A DNA stretch of 64,000 nucleotides, from contig JANWWY010000002.1 in assembly GCA_025057455.1 (NCBI GenBank), positions 1-64,000 on the forward strand. Direction: 5' to 3'. This DNA is from Aquificaceae bacterium (lineage in GTDB: Bacteria > Aquificota > Aquificia > Aquificales > Aquificaceae). Made by a program: the position numbers and the translations under genes. Below the pieces are notes generated by a model. The model was not told where the DNA came from, searched no databases, and saw only the letters and a program-made list of their open reading frames with translations. Shown piece by piece: positions 1-8,261 of the stretch (positions within the stretch are counted from its first letter, which is position 1; the number at the start of each line of letters is the position of its first letter).

Positions 1-1
1 T

Positions 2-994
2 TTATCCTTACCCGTACTGGGTTTTCTCATAGAGAAGTTTATTCTCTACAGAATAAGGAAGCTTGCACTAAAGAGCAGATGGGATTGGGATGAAATATTG
101 GTGGACTCTCTCAGGCTTATGCCTACCCTTTGGTCTCTACTGCTTGCGTTATACTTGAGCTTTGAATACTTTACATTGCCGAGAAGTCTTTTAAACCTTA
201 AGGATAAGGTTTTGTGGGTCCTTTTCATACTCTCTTTGACCCTCTTCGTTTCAAGACTTTTGGGCGGTTTTTTGAGCCTGTACATGAAAAAATACAGGGA
301 AGACATTCCTGCCACTTCTCTCGTGGTTCAAATAGCAAAACTGCTCGTGCTTCTTGTGGGTTTACTAATAGCTCTGGACAAAATAGGTATTGCCATAACT
401 CCCATACTAACAGCTCTAGGTGTGGGAGGCTTGGCGGTTGCCCTTGCCCTTAGGGATACTTTAGAAAATCTCTTTGCGGGTTTTCATGTGCTTGCCACAA
501 GGCAGATAAAACCCGGTGATTACATAAAACTTCAGAGCGGTGAAGAGGGCTTTGTAGAGGACATAACCTGGAGAAACACCATACTAAGACAGCAAGCCAA
601 CAACATCATCATAGTTCCCAATTCAAAGCTATCAACGTCCATCATAGTTAACTATCACATGCCACAGCCAGAGCTAAACATAACAATTCCTGTAGGTGTA
701 TCCTATGACAGCGACCTTGAAAAGGTGGAAAGGGTCACCCTTGAAATTGCAAGGCAAGTGCAAAAGGAAGTTGAGGGTGGCGTGCCAGACTTTGAACCAA
801 GAGTGAGGTTTACAGGTTTTGGAGACTTTTCCATAAACTTCAACGTAATATTAAGAGCAAAGGACTTTGAAAGCCAGCACCTTCTTCGGCACGAATTTAT
901 AAAGAGGCTCTACAAAAGATACAAAGAGGAGGGTATAAAAATACCCTTTCCAGTGAGGGAGGTGTTGCTCTACGAAGAGCCTTTCTCAAGGTAG
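2..994 (+). CDS. MscS-family mechanosensitive ion channel (5' end cut by window)
   Basis: Small-conductance mechanosensitive channel of the inner membrane that relieves turgor on hypo-osmotic shock. The reading frame is open back to base 2, so the TTG given in the ORF track at 98 is not the real start and the protein is truncated at its N-terminus by the window edge. Visible are hydrophobic helices (LWSLLLALYLSF, VLFILSLTLFVSRLLGGF, LLVLLVGLLIAL), the Gly/Ala-rich pore helix GVGGLAVALALRDTLENLFAG, and the MscS beta domain with PGDYIKL and IIIVPNSKL followed by the C-terminal alpha/beta region. Its last 25 bases overlap the convergent carbonic anhydrase-like gene. Confidence 0.93.
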   Translation, partial: LSLPVLGFLIEKFILYRIRKLALKSRWDWDEILVDSLRLMPTLWSLLLALYLSFEYFTLPRSLLNLKDKVLWVLFILSLTLFVSRLLGGFLSLYMKKYREDIPATSLVVQIAKLLVLLVGLLIALDKIGIAITPILTALGVGGLAVALALRDTLENLFAGFHVLATRQIKPGDYIKLQSGEEGFVEDITWRNTILRQQANNIIIVPNSKLSTSIIVNYHMPQPELNITIPVGVSYDSDLEKVERVTLEIARQVQKEVEGGVPDFEPRVRFTGFGDFSINFNVILRAKDFESQHLLRHEFIKRLYKRYKEEGIKIPFPVREVLLYEEPFSR

Positions 995-1494
995 TTTCTT
1001 TTGTAATTTATGTAGTTCCTTGCGGACTCTTCTATGAGCCTTATCTCCTCTTCCCTTAGGTCCCTTACCACCTTTGCAGGAAAGCCAGCAACCAAAACAC
1101 CAGAAGGAAACTTTTTCCCGGGTGTCAGCAGTGCACCCGCACCTACGAGCACGTAATCTTCTACTTCCACGCCATCCATTACGACCGCACCCATACCCAC
1201 GAGCACATGGTTTCCTATCTTACAGCCGTGGAGAATGACTCTATGACCAACGGTCACGTAGTCGCCCACTATGGTAGGATGGGTATCGTGGGTTACATGA
1301 ACCACCGAATTATCCTGTATGTTTGTGCCTTTTCCTATACGTATGTAGTTCACATCACCCCTTATGACTGTGCCATACCATACGGAGGAGTCCTCGCCTA
1401 TTTCCACATTTCCTATTACCACAGAGTTTTCTGCCAAAAATACAGAAGGGTGTATTATGGGCTTTTTACCCTTGTATTCAAGTATGAAAGCCAT
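970..1494 (-). CDS. Gamma-carbonic anhydrase family protein (left-handed beta-helix)
   Basis: A 174-residue hexapeptide-repeat protein of the gamma-carbonic anhydrase/YrdA group, cytoplasmic and expected to be a trimer binding zinc between subunits. The repeats ([V/I]-G-x-x-[V]) run from about residue 22 to 135. His66, His84 and His89 sit where the three metal-ligand histidines of the family lie (VVHVTHD, GHRVILHG). The length matches the family. Whether it hydrates CO2 cannot be told from sequence, because many members have no demonstrated activity. It lies 9 bp downstream of the propeller-like gene on the same strand, so the two may be co-transcribed. Confidence 0.9.
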   Translation of the reverse strand: MAFILEYKGKKPIIHPSVFLAENSVVIGNVEIGEDSSVWYGTVIRGDVNYIRIGKGTNIQDNSVVHVTHDTHPTIVGDYVTVGHRVILHGCKIGNHVLVGMGAVVMDGVEVEDYVLVGAGALLTPGKKFPSGVLVAGFPAKVVRDLREEEIRLIEESARNYINYKRNYLEKGSS

Positions 1495-1503
1495 AAGAAT
1501 ATT

Positions 1504-2556
1504 TTAGGGTGGTGTGTGGCAATTTTCCCAAGTGTAGAGCACCTTTTTAACTTTTGAGGTTTGAAGCGTTAGCCTGTAGCCTTTTCCTTTTGGTTTAAGG
1601 TTTAACTGAGTCCAGGCAAGGTTCAAGGGTTCAACTCTGTATTTTTGTCCCCCATCAACTGGTGGCATAACAAGTCTTAAGCCGTGGGAAAAGCCACCCA
1701 AATACATGTAGCCGTAGGCAACCCCGCTCCCTCTATCGTAAAACCTTATGGCTGAAAAACCATCACCCAACAAGCGATAGCTTTCATTCTTTACAAAAAG
1801 AGCCTTTCTTAAACCGTCCCCATCATCCCCTTCACCAAAGACCTTATCCTTATCCGCATACCTAAAGTAGTCAAAGCCCTGCCTTCTGTAAATTTTAGCC
1901 CTTAAACTTTCCAAATCCACCAAAAGACCTTCCGAATCACCATCCACCTCAAGCCTGCCAACTGCAAGCCTACTACCTACATACCTAAGATAGTCGTTCT
2001 CCTTCCAGTTGGTCTTGAGAGCTTCTGTGGGCTTTTGTTTTTGGTTCAGCCAAAGAAGAAAGCCGTCGTAGTTTCCTTCTTTACCTACCCTACCCACCAC
2101 CACATAGCCACCTTCTGTTTTTACCAAGCTATAGGCGTATATGTTTTCTTCATGGGAATAAATCTTTACTTTTTTCCCGTCAAGGGATAAGAGCATAAGG
2201 TGCCACCTTTTTCCTTTTTGACCTCCAACCGCAAGCTGGCAGTCTACCTGCCAAAGTATGCCCTTGGGACCAATGTATTGTTTAACTTTCCGCCTTTCCC
2301 TGTCGTACATTACGAGGAGAGAGTTGTTTCCCGAATGACCTACCGCCCAATATTTACCATTGCATTCTTTTACGCTGTAAAGCCCTTCGTCCCCCTTTGT
2401 GCCAAACACGAAAGCGGTAGCCCTTTCCTCGTCCAACATAAGAGCTTCATAGCTCCTTTTACCCTTGTAAACTCTACCCACTATTACATTCTTGTCCGAT
2501 GAAAACAGAGCACTGTTGTAATATCCTTCCTGCTTTATGAAAAGACACTCTAACAT
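1504..2556 (-). CDS. Hypothetical beta-propeller-like protein
   Basis: I do not recognise a named family. The 350 residues show repeating blocks of the kind GGYVVVGR...YDGFLLWL, GKYWAVGHSGNNSLLVMYD and EGLLVDL, spaced about 40-60 residues apart, which resemble blades of a beta-propeller. No signal peptide or membrane segment is seen, so a cytoplasmic location is likely, although propellers of this sort are often exported. Start is ATG at 2556, preceded by ATTAATTTTTAAAT-rich DNA without a clear ribosome site. It is followed by the carbonic anhydrase-like gene. Confidence 0.6.
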   Translation of the reverse strand: MLECLFIKQEGYYNSALFSSDKNVIVGRVYKGKRSYEALMLDEERATAFVFGTKGDEGLYSVKECNGKYWAVGHSGNNSLLVMYDRERRKVKQYIGPKGILWQVDCQLAVGGQKGKRWHLMLLSLDGKKVKIYSHEENIYAYSLVKTEGGYVVVGRVGKEGNYDGFLLWLNQKQKPTEALKTNWKENDYLRYVGSRLAVGRLEVDGDSEGLLVDLESLRAKIYRRQGFDYFRYADKDKVFGEGDDGDGLRKALFVKNESYRLLGDGFSAIRFYDRGSGVAYGYMYLGGFSHGLRLVMPPVDGGQKYRVEPLNLAWTQLNLKPKGKGYRLTLQTSKVKKVLYTWENCHTPP

Positions 2557-2612
2557 TTTTCATCCTCTTTTCATTAATTTTTAAATATCCTTCCCTAAAA
2601 GGAGGTTAAGCC

Positions 2613-2867
2613 ATGAGAAAATATACTCTTTCTTTGGCTTTTATACTTGGCATGCATAGTTTTAGCCTTGCTGGCGACAGAATGTACTTTTCCGTGGACT
2701 TTAACATAGTTCCTTCCTGTCCAGAGAGAAAGGTTATCTACGTTCAACCAAGGCCAGAGGTGGTGTTAATAAAGCCCTCACCTATATACTACTATGCTCC
2801 GCAGGAAAGGATTGTAATAATAGAAAAGGGTAAAAAGTGGAAAAAGCATCCACGCTGGGATTGGTAA
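2613..2867 (+). CDS. Small exported protein, unknown function
   Basis: 84 residues with an N-terminal signal peptide (MRKYTLSLAFILGMHSFSLA, likely cleavage after SLA). The mature part is short, rich in Pro, Tyr, Val and basic residues, and ends in a Lys/Trp-rich tail (KKWKKHPRWDW). A good ribosome site (AAAGGAGG) stands 8 bases before the ATG, which supports translation. No known domain is recognised. It is divergent from the propeller-like gene and lies just upstream of the DJ-1-like gene, with about 90 bp between. Confidence 0.7.
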   Translation: MRKYTLSLAFILGMHSFSLAGDRMYFSVDFNIVPSCPERKVIYVQPRPEVVLIKPSPIYYYAPQERIVIIEKGKKWKKHPRWDW

Positions 2868-2957
2868 TGGATTACACACTTGTAACTTAGTTTTATTCCT
2901 GTCCCGTCTTGACCTTGCCTCTATGTGGTCTTATACTTTCAGACAGGAGGTGAGGTC

Positions 2958-3506
2958 ATGAAGAAGGTCCTTATTTTAACCGGTGATGCATCCGAGGCTC
3001 TTGAGGTTTTTTACCCTTTATATAGGCTGAGGGAAGAGGGCTTTGAGGTAAAGGTGGCAACGCCCAGCAAAAAGATAATACAGACGGTAGTTCACGATAT
3101 GGAGCCTTCAGTTATGGAAACCTACACGGAAAAGTTAGGCTACAGGCTGGAGGCGGACATAACTCTTAAGGATGTAAACCCCGAGGAGTTTGATGCTCTA
3201 TTTATCCCAGGTGGAAGGGCACCGGAATATGTAAGGACATATCCCAAGGCTTTGGAGATAGTAAGGCACTTTTTTGAAAAGGACAAGCCCGTGGCTACTC
3301 TTTGCCATGGTCCTCAGCTTCTCGTTGCCGCGGGAGTGGTTCAGGGTAGAAAGGTGAGTGCCTTTTTTGTCCTCAAGCCCGACATAGAAACAGCCGGCGG
3401 TGAGTATGTGGATGGCGTTGTAGTGGATAAAAACTTAGTTTCTGGCAGAGCTTGGCCCGACCTGCCGGATATTATGAGGGAGTTCGTAAAACTCTTAAGA
3501 GGTTGA
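2958..3506 (+). CDS. DJ-1/PfpI family protein (class I glutamine amidotransferase-like)
   Basis: 182 residues of the DJ-1/PfpI/YhbO fold. The family includes deglycases, chaperones and cysteine peptidase-like enzymes, so the reaction here is not certain. The nucleophile elbow with the conserved cysteine is seen in PVATLCHGPQLLVAAG, and the upstream acidic residue in FIPGGRAPEYVR. I moved the start from 2925 to the ATG at 2958, because an AGGAGG ribosome site lies just before it and the family begins MKKVLIL. It is followed 3 bp later by the flavodoxin-like gene, giving a redox-stress operon running to the thioesterase. Confidence 0.9.
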   Translation: MKKVLILTGDASEALEVFYPLYRLREEGFEVKVATPSKKIIQTVVHDMEPSVMETYTEKLGYRLEADITLKDVNPEEFDALFIPGGRAPEYVRTYPKALEIVRHFFEKDKPVATLCHGPQLLVAAGVVQGRKVSAFFVLKPDIETAGGEYVDGVVVDKNLVSGRAWPDLPDIMREFVKLLRG

Positions 3507-3509
3507 AAT

Positions 3510-4067
3510 ATGGCAAAGATTTTGGTCATCTACGACAGCAGAACTGGCAACACAGAAAAGATGGCAGAGCTTGTGGCGGAGGGAGCCAAAAGGGTAGAGG
3601 GCGCGCAGGTACGGCTAAAGTTTGTGGAGGAGGCTACAAAGGAAGACCTTCTGTGGTGCGAAGGTCTTGCGGTGGGGACCCCTACCAACATGGGCATAGT
3701 CTCTTGGAAGCTAAAGAGGTTCTTTGACGACGTGGTGGGTGACCTGTGGGGTAAAATAGACGGGAAAATTGGCTGTGCCTTTTCCTCTTCTGGCGGGTGG
3801 GGAGGTGGTAGCGAGGTGGCTTGTCTTTCTGTGCTTTACATGCTTATGAACTACGGCTTTCTCGTCTTTGGGCTTACTGATTACGTAGGCAAGAAATTTA
3901 CCCTTCACTACGGTGCGGTAGTGGCAGGGGAGCCAAGGAGCGAAGAAGAAAAAGAAGCCTGCCTGAGACTTGGAGAGAGGCTTGCCCAGTACGTGAAAGC
4001 CTTTTACCATGGCAGGCTTGAGCTTTTGGAACACATAAGAACCTTTGGAGGAAAGTTTCCATGGTAA
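3510..4067 (+). CDS. Flavodoxin-like NAD(P)H:quinone oxidoreductase (WrbA-like)
   Basis: A flavodoxin-fold protein of 185 residues. The FMN phosphate-binding loop is visible at the N-terminus (YDSRTGNTEKMA), and the sequence GLAVGTPTNMGIVSWKLKRFFDD is characteristic of the WrbA/flavodoxin group. WrbA-type enzymes reduce quinones by two electrons and so avoid semiquinone radicals; that role is inferred. It lies between the DJ-1-like gene and the molybdenum hydroxylase genes, and overlaps the next start by 7 bp, so translational coupling is likely. Confidence 0.88.
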   Translation: MAKILVIYDSRTGNTEKMAELVAEGAKRVEGAQVRLKFVEEATKEDLLWCEGLAVGTPTNMGIVSWKLKRFFDDVVGDLWGKIDGKIGCAFSSSGGWGGGSEVACLSVLYMLMNYGFLVFGLTDYVGKKFTLHYGAVVAGEPRSEEEKEACLRLGERLAQYVKAFYHGRLELLEHIRTFGGKFPW

Positions 4068-4522
4068 AGGAGTTTTCCTTGCGGATAAACGGAAAGAGCT
4101 ACAAGGTAAGAGCCTTTGAGGATGAACCTCTCCTTTGGGTCATAAGAGAAAGGCTAAGGCTCACCGGGACTAAGTTTGGCTGTGGCATGGGTGTGTGTGG
4201 CGCTTGCACGGTGCTGGTGGACAGAAAGACGACAAGGTCATGCCTTCTTCCAGTAAAGGATGCGGTAGGCAAGGAGATAACCACCGTAGAGGGCATCCCT
4301 TCTAACCATCCACTAAAGAAGGCTTGGATAGAACATCAGGTGCCACAGTGCGGATACTGTCAGACGGGTCAGCTTATGGAGGCTTACGCCCTTCTCTTGG
4401 AAAACCCCAAACCTACAAGACAGCAAATAGTGGAAAGACTTTCCTCTCACCTGTGCAGGTGTGGAACTTACAACAGAATCATCAGGGCGGTAGAAGCTGT
4501 CTCGAGAGGAGGAAAGGCATGA
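4061..4522 (+). CDS. (2Fe-2S)-binding subunit of a xanthine dehydrogenase-family hydroxylase (IorA-like)
   Basis: 153 residues, the usual length for the small iron-sulfur subunit of molybdenum hydroxylases such as isoquinoline 1-oxidoreductase or aldehyde oxidoreductase. It carries two [2Fe-2S] sites: a plant-type ferredoxin site (CGMGVCGACTVLVD with a later Cys near TRSC) and the alpha-helical site (CGYCQTGQ and CRCGTYNRI). It passes electrons from the molybdenum site to an external acceptor. There is no signal peptide of its own, so it would be exported, if at all, bound to the Tat-bearing large subunit. Its stop overlaps the large-subunit start in ATGA. Confidence 0.93.
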   Translation: MVKEFSLRINGKSYKVRAFEDEPLLWVIRERLRLTGTKFGCGMGVCGACTVLVDRKTTRSCLLPVKDAVGKEITTVEGIPSNHPLKKAWIEHQVPQCGYCQTGQLMEAYALLLENPKPTRQQIVERLSSHLCRCGTYNRIIRAVEAVSRGGKA

Positions 4523-6612
4523 TAACGAGGAGAGATATTCTAAAACTTGGTGGTCTTACCCTTTCGGTGATGCTAATGCCCGACGGCTACAGGATTCTCA
4601 AGGCTCAAGAGGTGCCAAAAAGATACGCACCAAACCTTTGGCTAAACCTGTCTAGGGACAATTACCTTACGGTGTTCGTAAACAAGTCGGAGATGGGTCA
4701 AGGTGTCTACACTGGTCTTCCTATGATAGTGGCGGAAGAGTTAGACTTTCCCTGGGAGAGAGTCAGAGTAAGACCTGCACCGGCGGGAAAGCCCTATGTG
4801 GACCCGAAGATGGGCATACAGCTCACCGGCGGAAGCACCAGCGTAAGAAACATGTACGAAACCCTAAGGCTTGTAGGTGCATCCATGAGGGAGATGCTCG
4901 TATCTTCTGCCAGCAAGAGCTTAGGCGTTCCAAGGGAAAAGATATCCGCAAAGGGTGGCTACATTAGAGTAGGTGAAAAAAGCTATGCCTACGGTGAGTT
5001 TGTGGACCTTGCCATGAAAGAGCCCATACCCAGCAAGCCAAGGCTAAAGGAAGAGAGAGAATTCGTATACATAGGAAAATCCCTTCCAAGGCTTGACGTT
5101 CCAGAAAAGGTAGAGGGGAAAGCCCTGTTTGGTATTGACGTCTTTGAAGAAGGTATGGTTTACGCGGTGGTGGAAAGACCGCCCTACTTTGGTGCAAAGC
5201 CTATGAAGGTGCAGGTGGAAGAAGCAAAAAAGCTTCCTGAGGTAGTGGACATCTTTCCCATATCTACGGGCGTTGCGGTGTGTGCCCAGTCCTTCTGGGC
5301 TTGCCAGAAGGCAAGGGAAAGGCTAAGGGTAGAGTGGAGCGAGAGCTTTGTAAAGGGCTGGGACGATGGGGACTTTGAAAGGTATTTTATGCAAAAGCTC
5401 AGGGAAAAAGGTGATGTGGTAAAGGTCCTGGGAAGCCCCCAGAGGAGCTTTGAAGAGTCACCCATAAAAATAGAAGAGGTTTACATACAACCTTACCTTT
5501 ACCACGCTACGATGGAGCCGATGACCTGTTTAGCTTGGGTAAAGAAGGATGAATGCGTCGTTTATGCACCCACTCAGAGTCAAACGTGGACGCTGGAAGT
5601 GGCAAAGAGAATAAGTGGTCTTCCAGAAAGCAGGATTAAAGTAATAACCACCTATTTGGGAGGTGGCTTTGGCAGGAAGGCTAACGTGGAGTTTGTGGCG
5701 GAAGCTTTAGAAATATCCAAAAGGCTCGGCAAGCCCGTAAAGCTCATATACACAAGAGAAGACGATATAAAGTCGGGATACTTCAGACCATACAGCGCAA
5801 CCCTTCTAAGGGTTGGTGCGGACAAAGAGGGTAACTTGAAGACTCTTAGCTTCAAGATTGCGGTTCAGCCTCTTCTGGGAGGAAGAGCTTCCGTAGAGGG
5901 CGTGGAAAACATACCATACAGCATACCCAACCTGTATGTGGAGAGGGTTGACGTGGAGCTCCCCGTAAGCTCGTGGTTCTGGAGGTCTGTAGGTTCTACT
6001 CACAACGCCTTCAGCGTAGAGACTATCATAGACAGGGTTGCCCACGCATCTAAAAAAGACCCGGTGGAGCTAAGGCTTTCGCTACTTAGGGAAAACCCAG
6101 TGGCAAGAAGGGTAGTCCAGACTGCAGCAGAGAGAGCAGGATGGGGCAAACCAAAGATGGGTGAAGCCATGGGTATAGCCTACCACTTTTCCTTCGGAAG
6201 CCACGTGTGCCATGTGGCGGAAGTGTCCTTGGACAAAAAGACGGGTCAGATTAAGGTTCACAGAGTTGTAACGGTCATAGATGTTGGTCCTGTTGTGGTC
6301 CATCCAGACCTTATACGCTCGCAGGTAGAAGGTAGCGTAGCTATGGGACTTAGCATGGCACTAAAAGAGCAGGTCAAGTTCAAAGGCGGAGGCGTTGAAA
6401 ACACCAACTTCCACACCTATGGACTCCTGACTGCGGATGAAATGCCCCAGGTAGAGGTTCACATACTCACCTCAAAAAGACCTATGGGTGGCGTAGGAGA
6501 GCCGGCCCTTCCACCAACCGCACCAGCGGTAGCCAATGCCCTGCTGTGGGGCTACGGTATTAAAGTAAACAGACTTCCCATGACGCCAGAATACATAAAA
6601 ACTCTGCTGTGA
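4519..6612 (+). CDS. Molybdopterin-binding large subunit of a xanthine dehydrogenase-family oxidase (IorB-like)
   Basis: 697 residues from the ATG at 4519; the longer ORF-track start at 4324 lies inside the small-subunit gene and is rejected. The N-terminus ITRRDILKLGGLTLSVMLMP is a twin-arginine signal, so the enzyme should be folded with its cofactor and placed in the periplasm. Molybdenum-site motifs are present: YLGGGFGRKA, SVGSTHNAFSVE and the C-terminal GGVGEPALPPTAPAVAN with the catalytic Glu. IorB-like proteins hydroxylate N-heterocycles or oxidise aldehydes; the substrate here is unknown. The gene forms a two-subunit operon with the iron-sulfur gene and is coupled to the thioesterase gene by a GTGA overlap. 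Confidence 0.92.
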   Translation: MITRRDILKLGGLTLSVMLMPDGYRILKAQEVPKRYAPNLWLNLSRDNYLTVFVNKSEMGQGVYTGLPMIVAEELDFPWERVRVRPAPAGKPYVDPKMGIQLTGGSTSVRNMYETLRLVGASMREMLVSSASKSLGVPREKISAKGGYIRVGEKSYAYGEFVDLAMKEPIPSKPRLKEEREFVYIGKSLPRLDVPEKVEGKALFGIDVFEEGMVYAVVERPPYFGAKPMKVQVEEAKKLPEVVDIFPISTGVAVCAQSFWACQKARERLRVEWSESFVKGWDDGDFERYFMQKLREKGDVVKVLGSPQRSFEESPIKIEEVYIQPYLYHATMEPMTCLAWVKKDECVVYAPTQSQTWTLEVAKRISGLPESRIKVITTYLGGGFGRKANVEFVAEALEISKRLGKPVKLIYTREDDIKSGYFRPYSATLLRVGADKEGNLKTLSFKIAVQPLLGGRASVEGVENIPYSIPNLYVERVDVELPVSSWFWRSVGSTHNAFSVETIIDRVAHASKKDPVELRLSLLRENPVARRVVQTAAERAGWGKPKMGEAMGIAYHFSFGSHVCHVAEVSLDKKTGQIKVHRVVTVIDVGPVVVHPDLIRSQVEGSVAMGLSMALKEQVKFKGGGVENTNFHTYGLLTADEMPQVEVHILTSKRPMGGVGEPALPPTAPAVANALLWGYGIKVNRLPMTPEYIKTLL

Positions 6613-7004
6613 AGGTGGACCTTCCCTTTCTCAGGCACATAGGTGCAGAGGTAGTAAAGGTTGGTTCACAGGAAACTTTGCTTAAGCTTGATGTAAAGGA
6701 TTACCATCTTCAGCATTTGGGCTACGTGCACGGTGGTGTTATATCAAGCCTTGCGGATAACACGGGTTGGTATGCGGTTGTATCTACACTCTCTGACAAC
6801 ATGACTGCAGTTACTATAGAGATTAAGGTTAACTACCTAAAGCCTGCGAGAAAACAAGCTTTTTATTCCTACGGTAGAGTGCTAAGGATAGGAAAACGTG
6901 TAGGCTTTGCGGTTGTGGAGGTAAAGCAGGGAGATGAGCTGGTGGCTTACGCCACCGGTAGCTATGCCCTGCTTTCTATAGACTCATCCAAGCAAGAAGG
7001 GTAA
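6609..7004 (+). CDS. PaaI-family hotdog-fold thioesterase
   Basis: 131 residues with the hotdog thioesterase pattern of the PaaI group: HLGYVHGGVISSLADNTG, where the helix start carries the conserved Gly-Gly and Asp, then TIEIKVNYLKPAR. It should hydrolyse an acyl- or aryl-CoA thioester; the substrate is not known. The start is a GTG that overlaps the TGA of the molybdenum-hydroxylase gene, so it is the last gene of that operon. Its final 43 bases overlap the convergent HxlR regulator gene. Confidence 0.88.
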   Translation: MKVDLPFLRHIGAEVVKVGSQETLLKLDVKDYHLQHLGYVHGGVISSLADNTGWYAVVSTLSDNMTAVTIEIKVNYLKPARKQAFYSYGRVLRIGKRVGFAVVEVKQGDELVAYATGSYALLSIDSSKQEG

Positions 7005-7330
7005 GCACCTTTTGTATTTTGTATGTAGCTTAATCCCCAGCGATGCATGGCTTCAAAGATATCCTTTAGAGCTTTGCCTATATCTGTTAGCTCATACTCC
7101 ACCATAGGAGGCACCACGGGGTAAACGGTCCTCTTTATCAATCCGCAAGCTTCCAGCTCTCTAAGCTGTTTGGAAAGCATCCTCTGCGTTATGCCTGGAA
7201 TTGCCTTCTGTAGCTGAGAGAACCTTTTCTTGTCTTCCATAAGGTTTTTGAGTATATAAAGCTTCCACTTACCACTTAGAAGCTGTATGGCAAGCTCTGC
7301 AGGGCATGCGGAAGAATTTTTGGGTTTCAT
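6962..7330 (-). CDS. HxlR-family transcriptional regulator
   Basis: 122 residues, the usual length of the HxlR/MarR-like winged-helix family. The signature is clear: ACPAELAIQLLSGKWKLYIL near residue 9-28, with the N-terminal Cys that in several members senses electrophiles or oxidants, then FSQLQKAIPGITQRMLSKQLREL for the recognition helix and a wing followed by PVVPPMVEYELTD. It is divergent from the membrane-protein/CDGSH/reductase operon and probably controls it. A TATACT box ends 7 bp before its ATG, so its mRNA may have no leader. Confidence 0.92.
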   Translation of the reverse strand: MKPKNSSACPAELAIQLLSGKWKLYILKNLMEDKKRFSQLQKAIPGITQRMLSKQLRELEACGLIKRTVYPVVPPMVEYELTDIGKALKDIFEAMHRWGLSYIQNTKGAYPSCLDESIESRA

Positions 7331-7361
7331 GGTTGATAGTATATAACAAAAAAGACCATTC

Positions 7362-7390
7362 TTGACTTTGTCACTGTTGGACTTTAAACT
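7362..7390 (+). promoter_or_regulatory. Sigma70-type promoter of the redox operon
   Basis: TTGACT and TAAACT are separated by 17 bp and are followed, about 10 bp before the ATG at 7411, by the ribosome site AAGGAGG. It lies in the 80 bp between the divergent HxlR gene and the membrane-protein gene, so the HxlR operator is expected to overlap it. Confidence 0.6.
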
Positions 7391-7410
7391 TTGTGTAAGG
7401 AGGTAAAGCC

Positions 7411-7830
7411 ATGGAGGTTATAAGGGGTGTAAACTTCTGGAGCTTTCTCTTTGCCTCCCAAATGGGGGGCTGGGCTATGGTGGTTTTAGACATGGTCTAT
7501 GCGGGTTGGTTTGGTCTTTTTGGGCTTTTTCCGGGCACAAAGGATTGGGGATGGGTGCTAAAGCATCAGATAGACGCTACTCTCTTTGCCATACCGCTGG
7601 CTTTGCCCTATGTGTGGAGACTCCTGCCGGGTCCTGGTCTCCTAAAGGGGCTTATTTACGGTGTTTTGTGGCACATATTCGTAATGGTCCTTTCCTTCGT
7701 AGGTAGTCTGGGGGGTGCTCTGTGGTTTCAAAAGCCCATGCCTCTGAATGCACAGATAAGCACCCTCATATTGCACATGCTGTGGGGGGCAGTTACAGGC
7801 TTTTTATACAACCCAAAGAAGGAGGCGTAA
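7411..7830 (+). CDS. Small integral membrane protein, unknown function
   Basis: 139 residues with about four hydrophobic segments (SFLFASQMGGWAMVVLDMVY, QIDATLFAIPLALPYVW, GLIYGVLWHIFVMVLSFVGSLGGALW, ILHMLWGAVTGFLY). No charged catalytic motif stands out and I do not recognise a named family. It has a strong ribosome site, begins the operon divergent from the HxlR gene, and ends 1 bp before the CDGSH gene, so it is probably part of the same response. Confidence 0.72.
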   Translation: MEVIRGVNFWSFLFASQMGGWAMVVLDMVYAGWFGLFGLFPGTKDWGWVLKHQIDATLFAIPLALPYVWRLLPGPGLLKGLIYGVLWHIFVMVLSFVGSLGGALWFQKPMPLNAQISTLILHMLWGAVTGFLYNPKKEA

Positions 7831-7831
7831 A

Positions 7832-8026
7832 ATGGCAAGGCTTGTAAAACTCACAGAAAAATGCCCTTACAAGCTTGAGGCTGGTGAAGAGACCTACTAC
7901 CTTTGCCAGTGCGGTCTTTCTAAGAGGTTTCCCTTCTGCGATGGCTCTCACAAAAGGACAAGGGATGAAGAAGAAGGAAAGCTCTACGTATACGACCAAG
8001 AGTCAAGGGTTGAGATAAAACTTTAG
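7832..8026 (+). CDS. CDGSH iron-sulfur domain protein
   Basis: 64 residues, a stand-alone CDGSH domain. Cys25, Cys27, Cys36 and His40 (LCQCG and FPFCDGSHK) form the three-Cys, one-His ligand set of the redox-active, pH-labile [2Fe-2S] cluster. Such small bacterial proteins may transfer electrons or clusters. It is the second gene of the run following the HxlR-facing promoter. Confidence 0.95.
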   Translation: MARLVKLTEKCPYKLEAGEETYYLCQCGLSKRFPFCDGSHKRTRDEEEGKLYVYDQESRVEIKL

Positions 8027-8036
8027 AGGTGAAGCC

Positions 8037-8261
8037 ATGGAAAAATTGGACAGAGAAAGGCTACAGGAGTACATAACTAAGCTTGAGAGCTTGAGAGGAC
8101 TTCTAAGTGCCTGTGCGGAGGAGGCTGAAGAATGCATGAGTTTCGCACCAGTTCAAGCCTGTGAAAGTATGTTGAGGGACATTTTGACCAACGTTAGGGA
8201 AAAGAGCCAATCGGTGCAAGAAGCCATAGAGTACTGGCAGTATCAGCTTGAGGAAGGCTGA
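8037..8261 (+). CDS. Small helical protein with conserved-looking cysteines, unknown function
   Basis: 74 residues, predicted to be almost wholly alpha-helical, with three cysteines (SACAEEAEEC and QACES). The ribosome site GAGGTGAAGCC precedes the ATG. No family is recognised. It overlaps the methyltransferase start by 1 bp, and the regular spacing in the operon supports a real gene. The Cys pattern could mean metal or redox function, but that is only a suggestion. Confidence 0.7.
   Translation: MEKLDRERLQEYITKLESLRGLLSACAEEAEECMSFAPVQACESMLRDILTNVREKSQSVQEAIEYWQYQLEEG

Noticed and set aside
4324-4518. Extended start of the molybdenum hydroxylase large subunit
   Set aside because: It lies within the iron-sulfur subunit gene and would bury the Tat signal.
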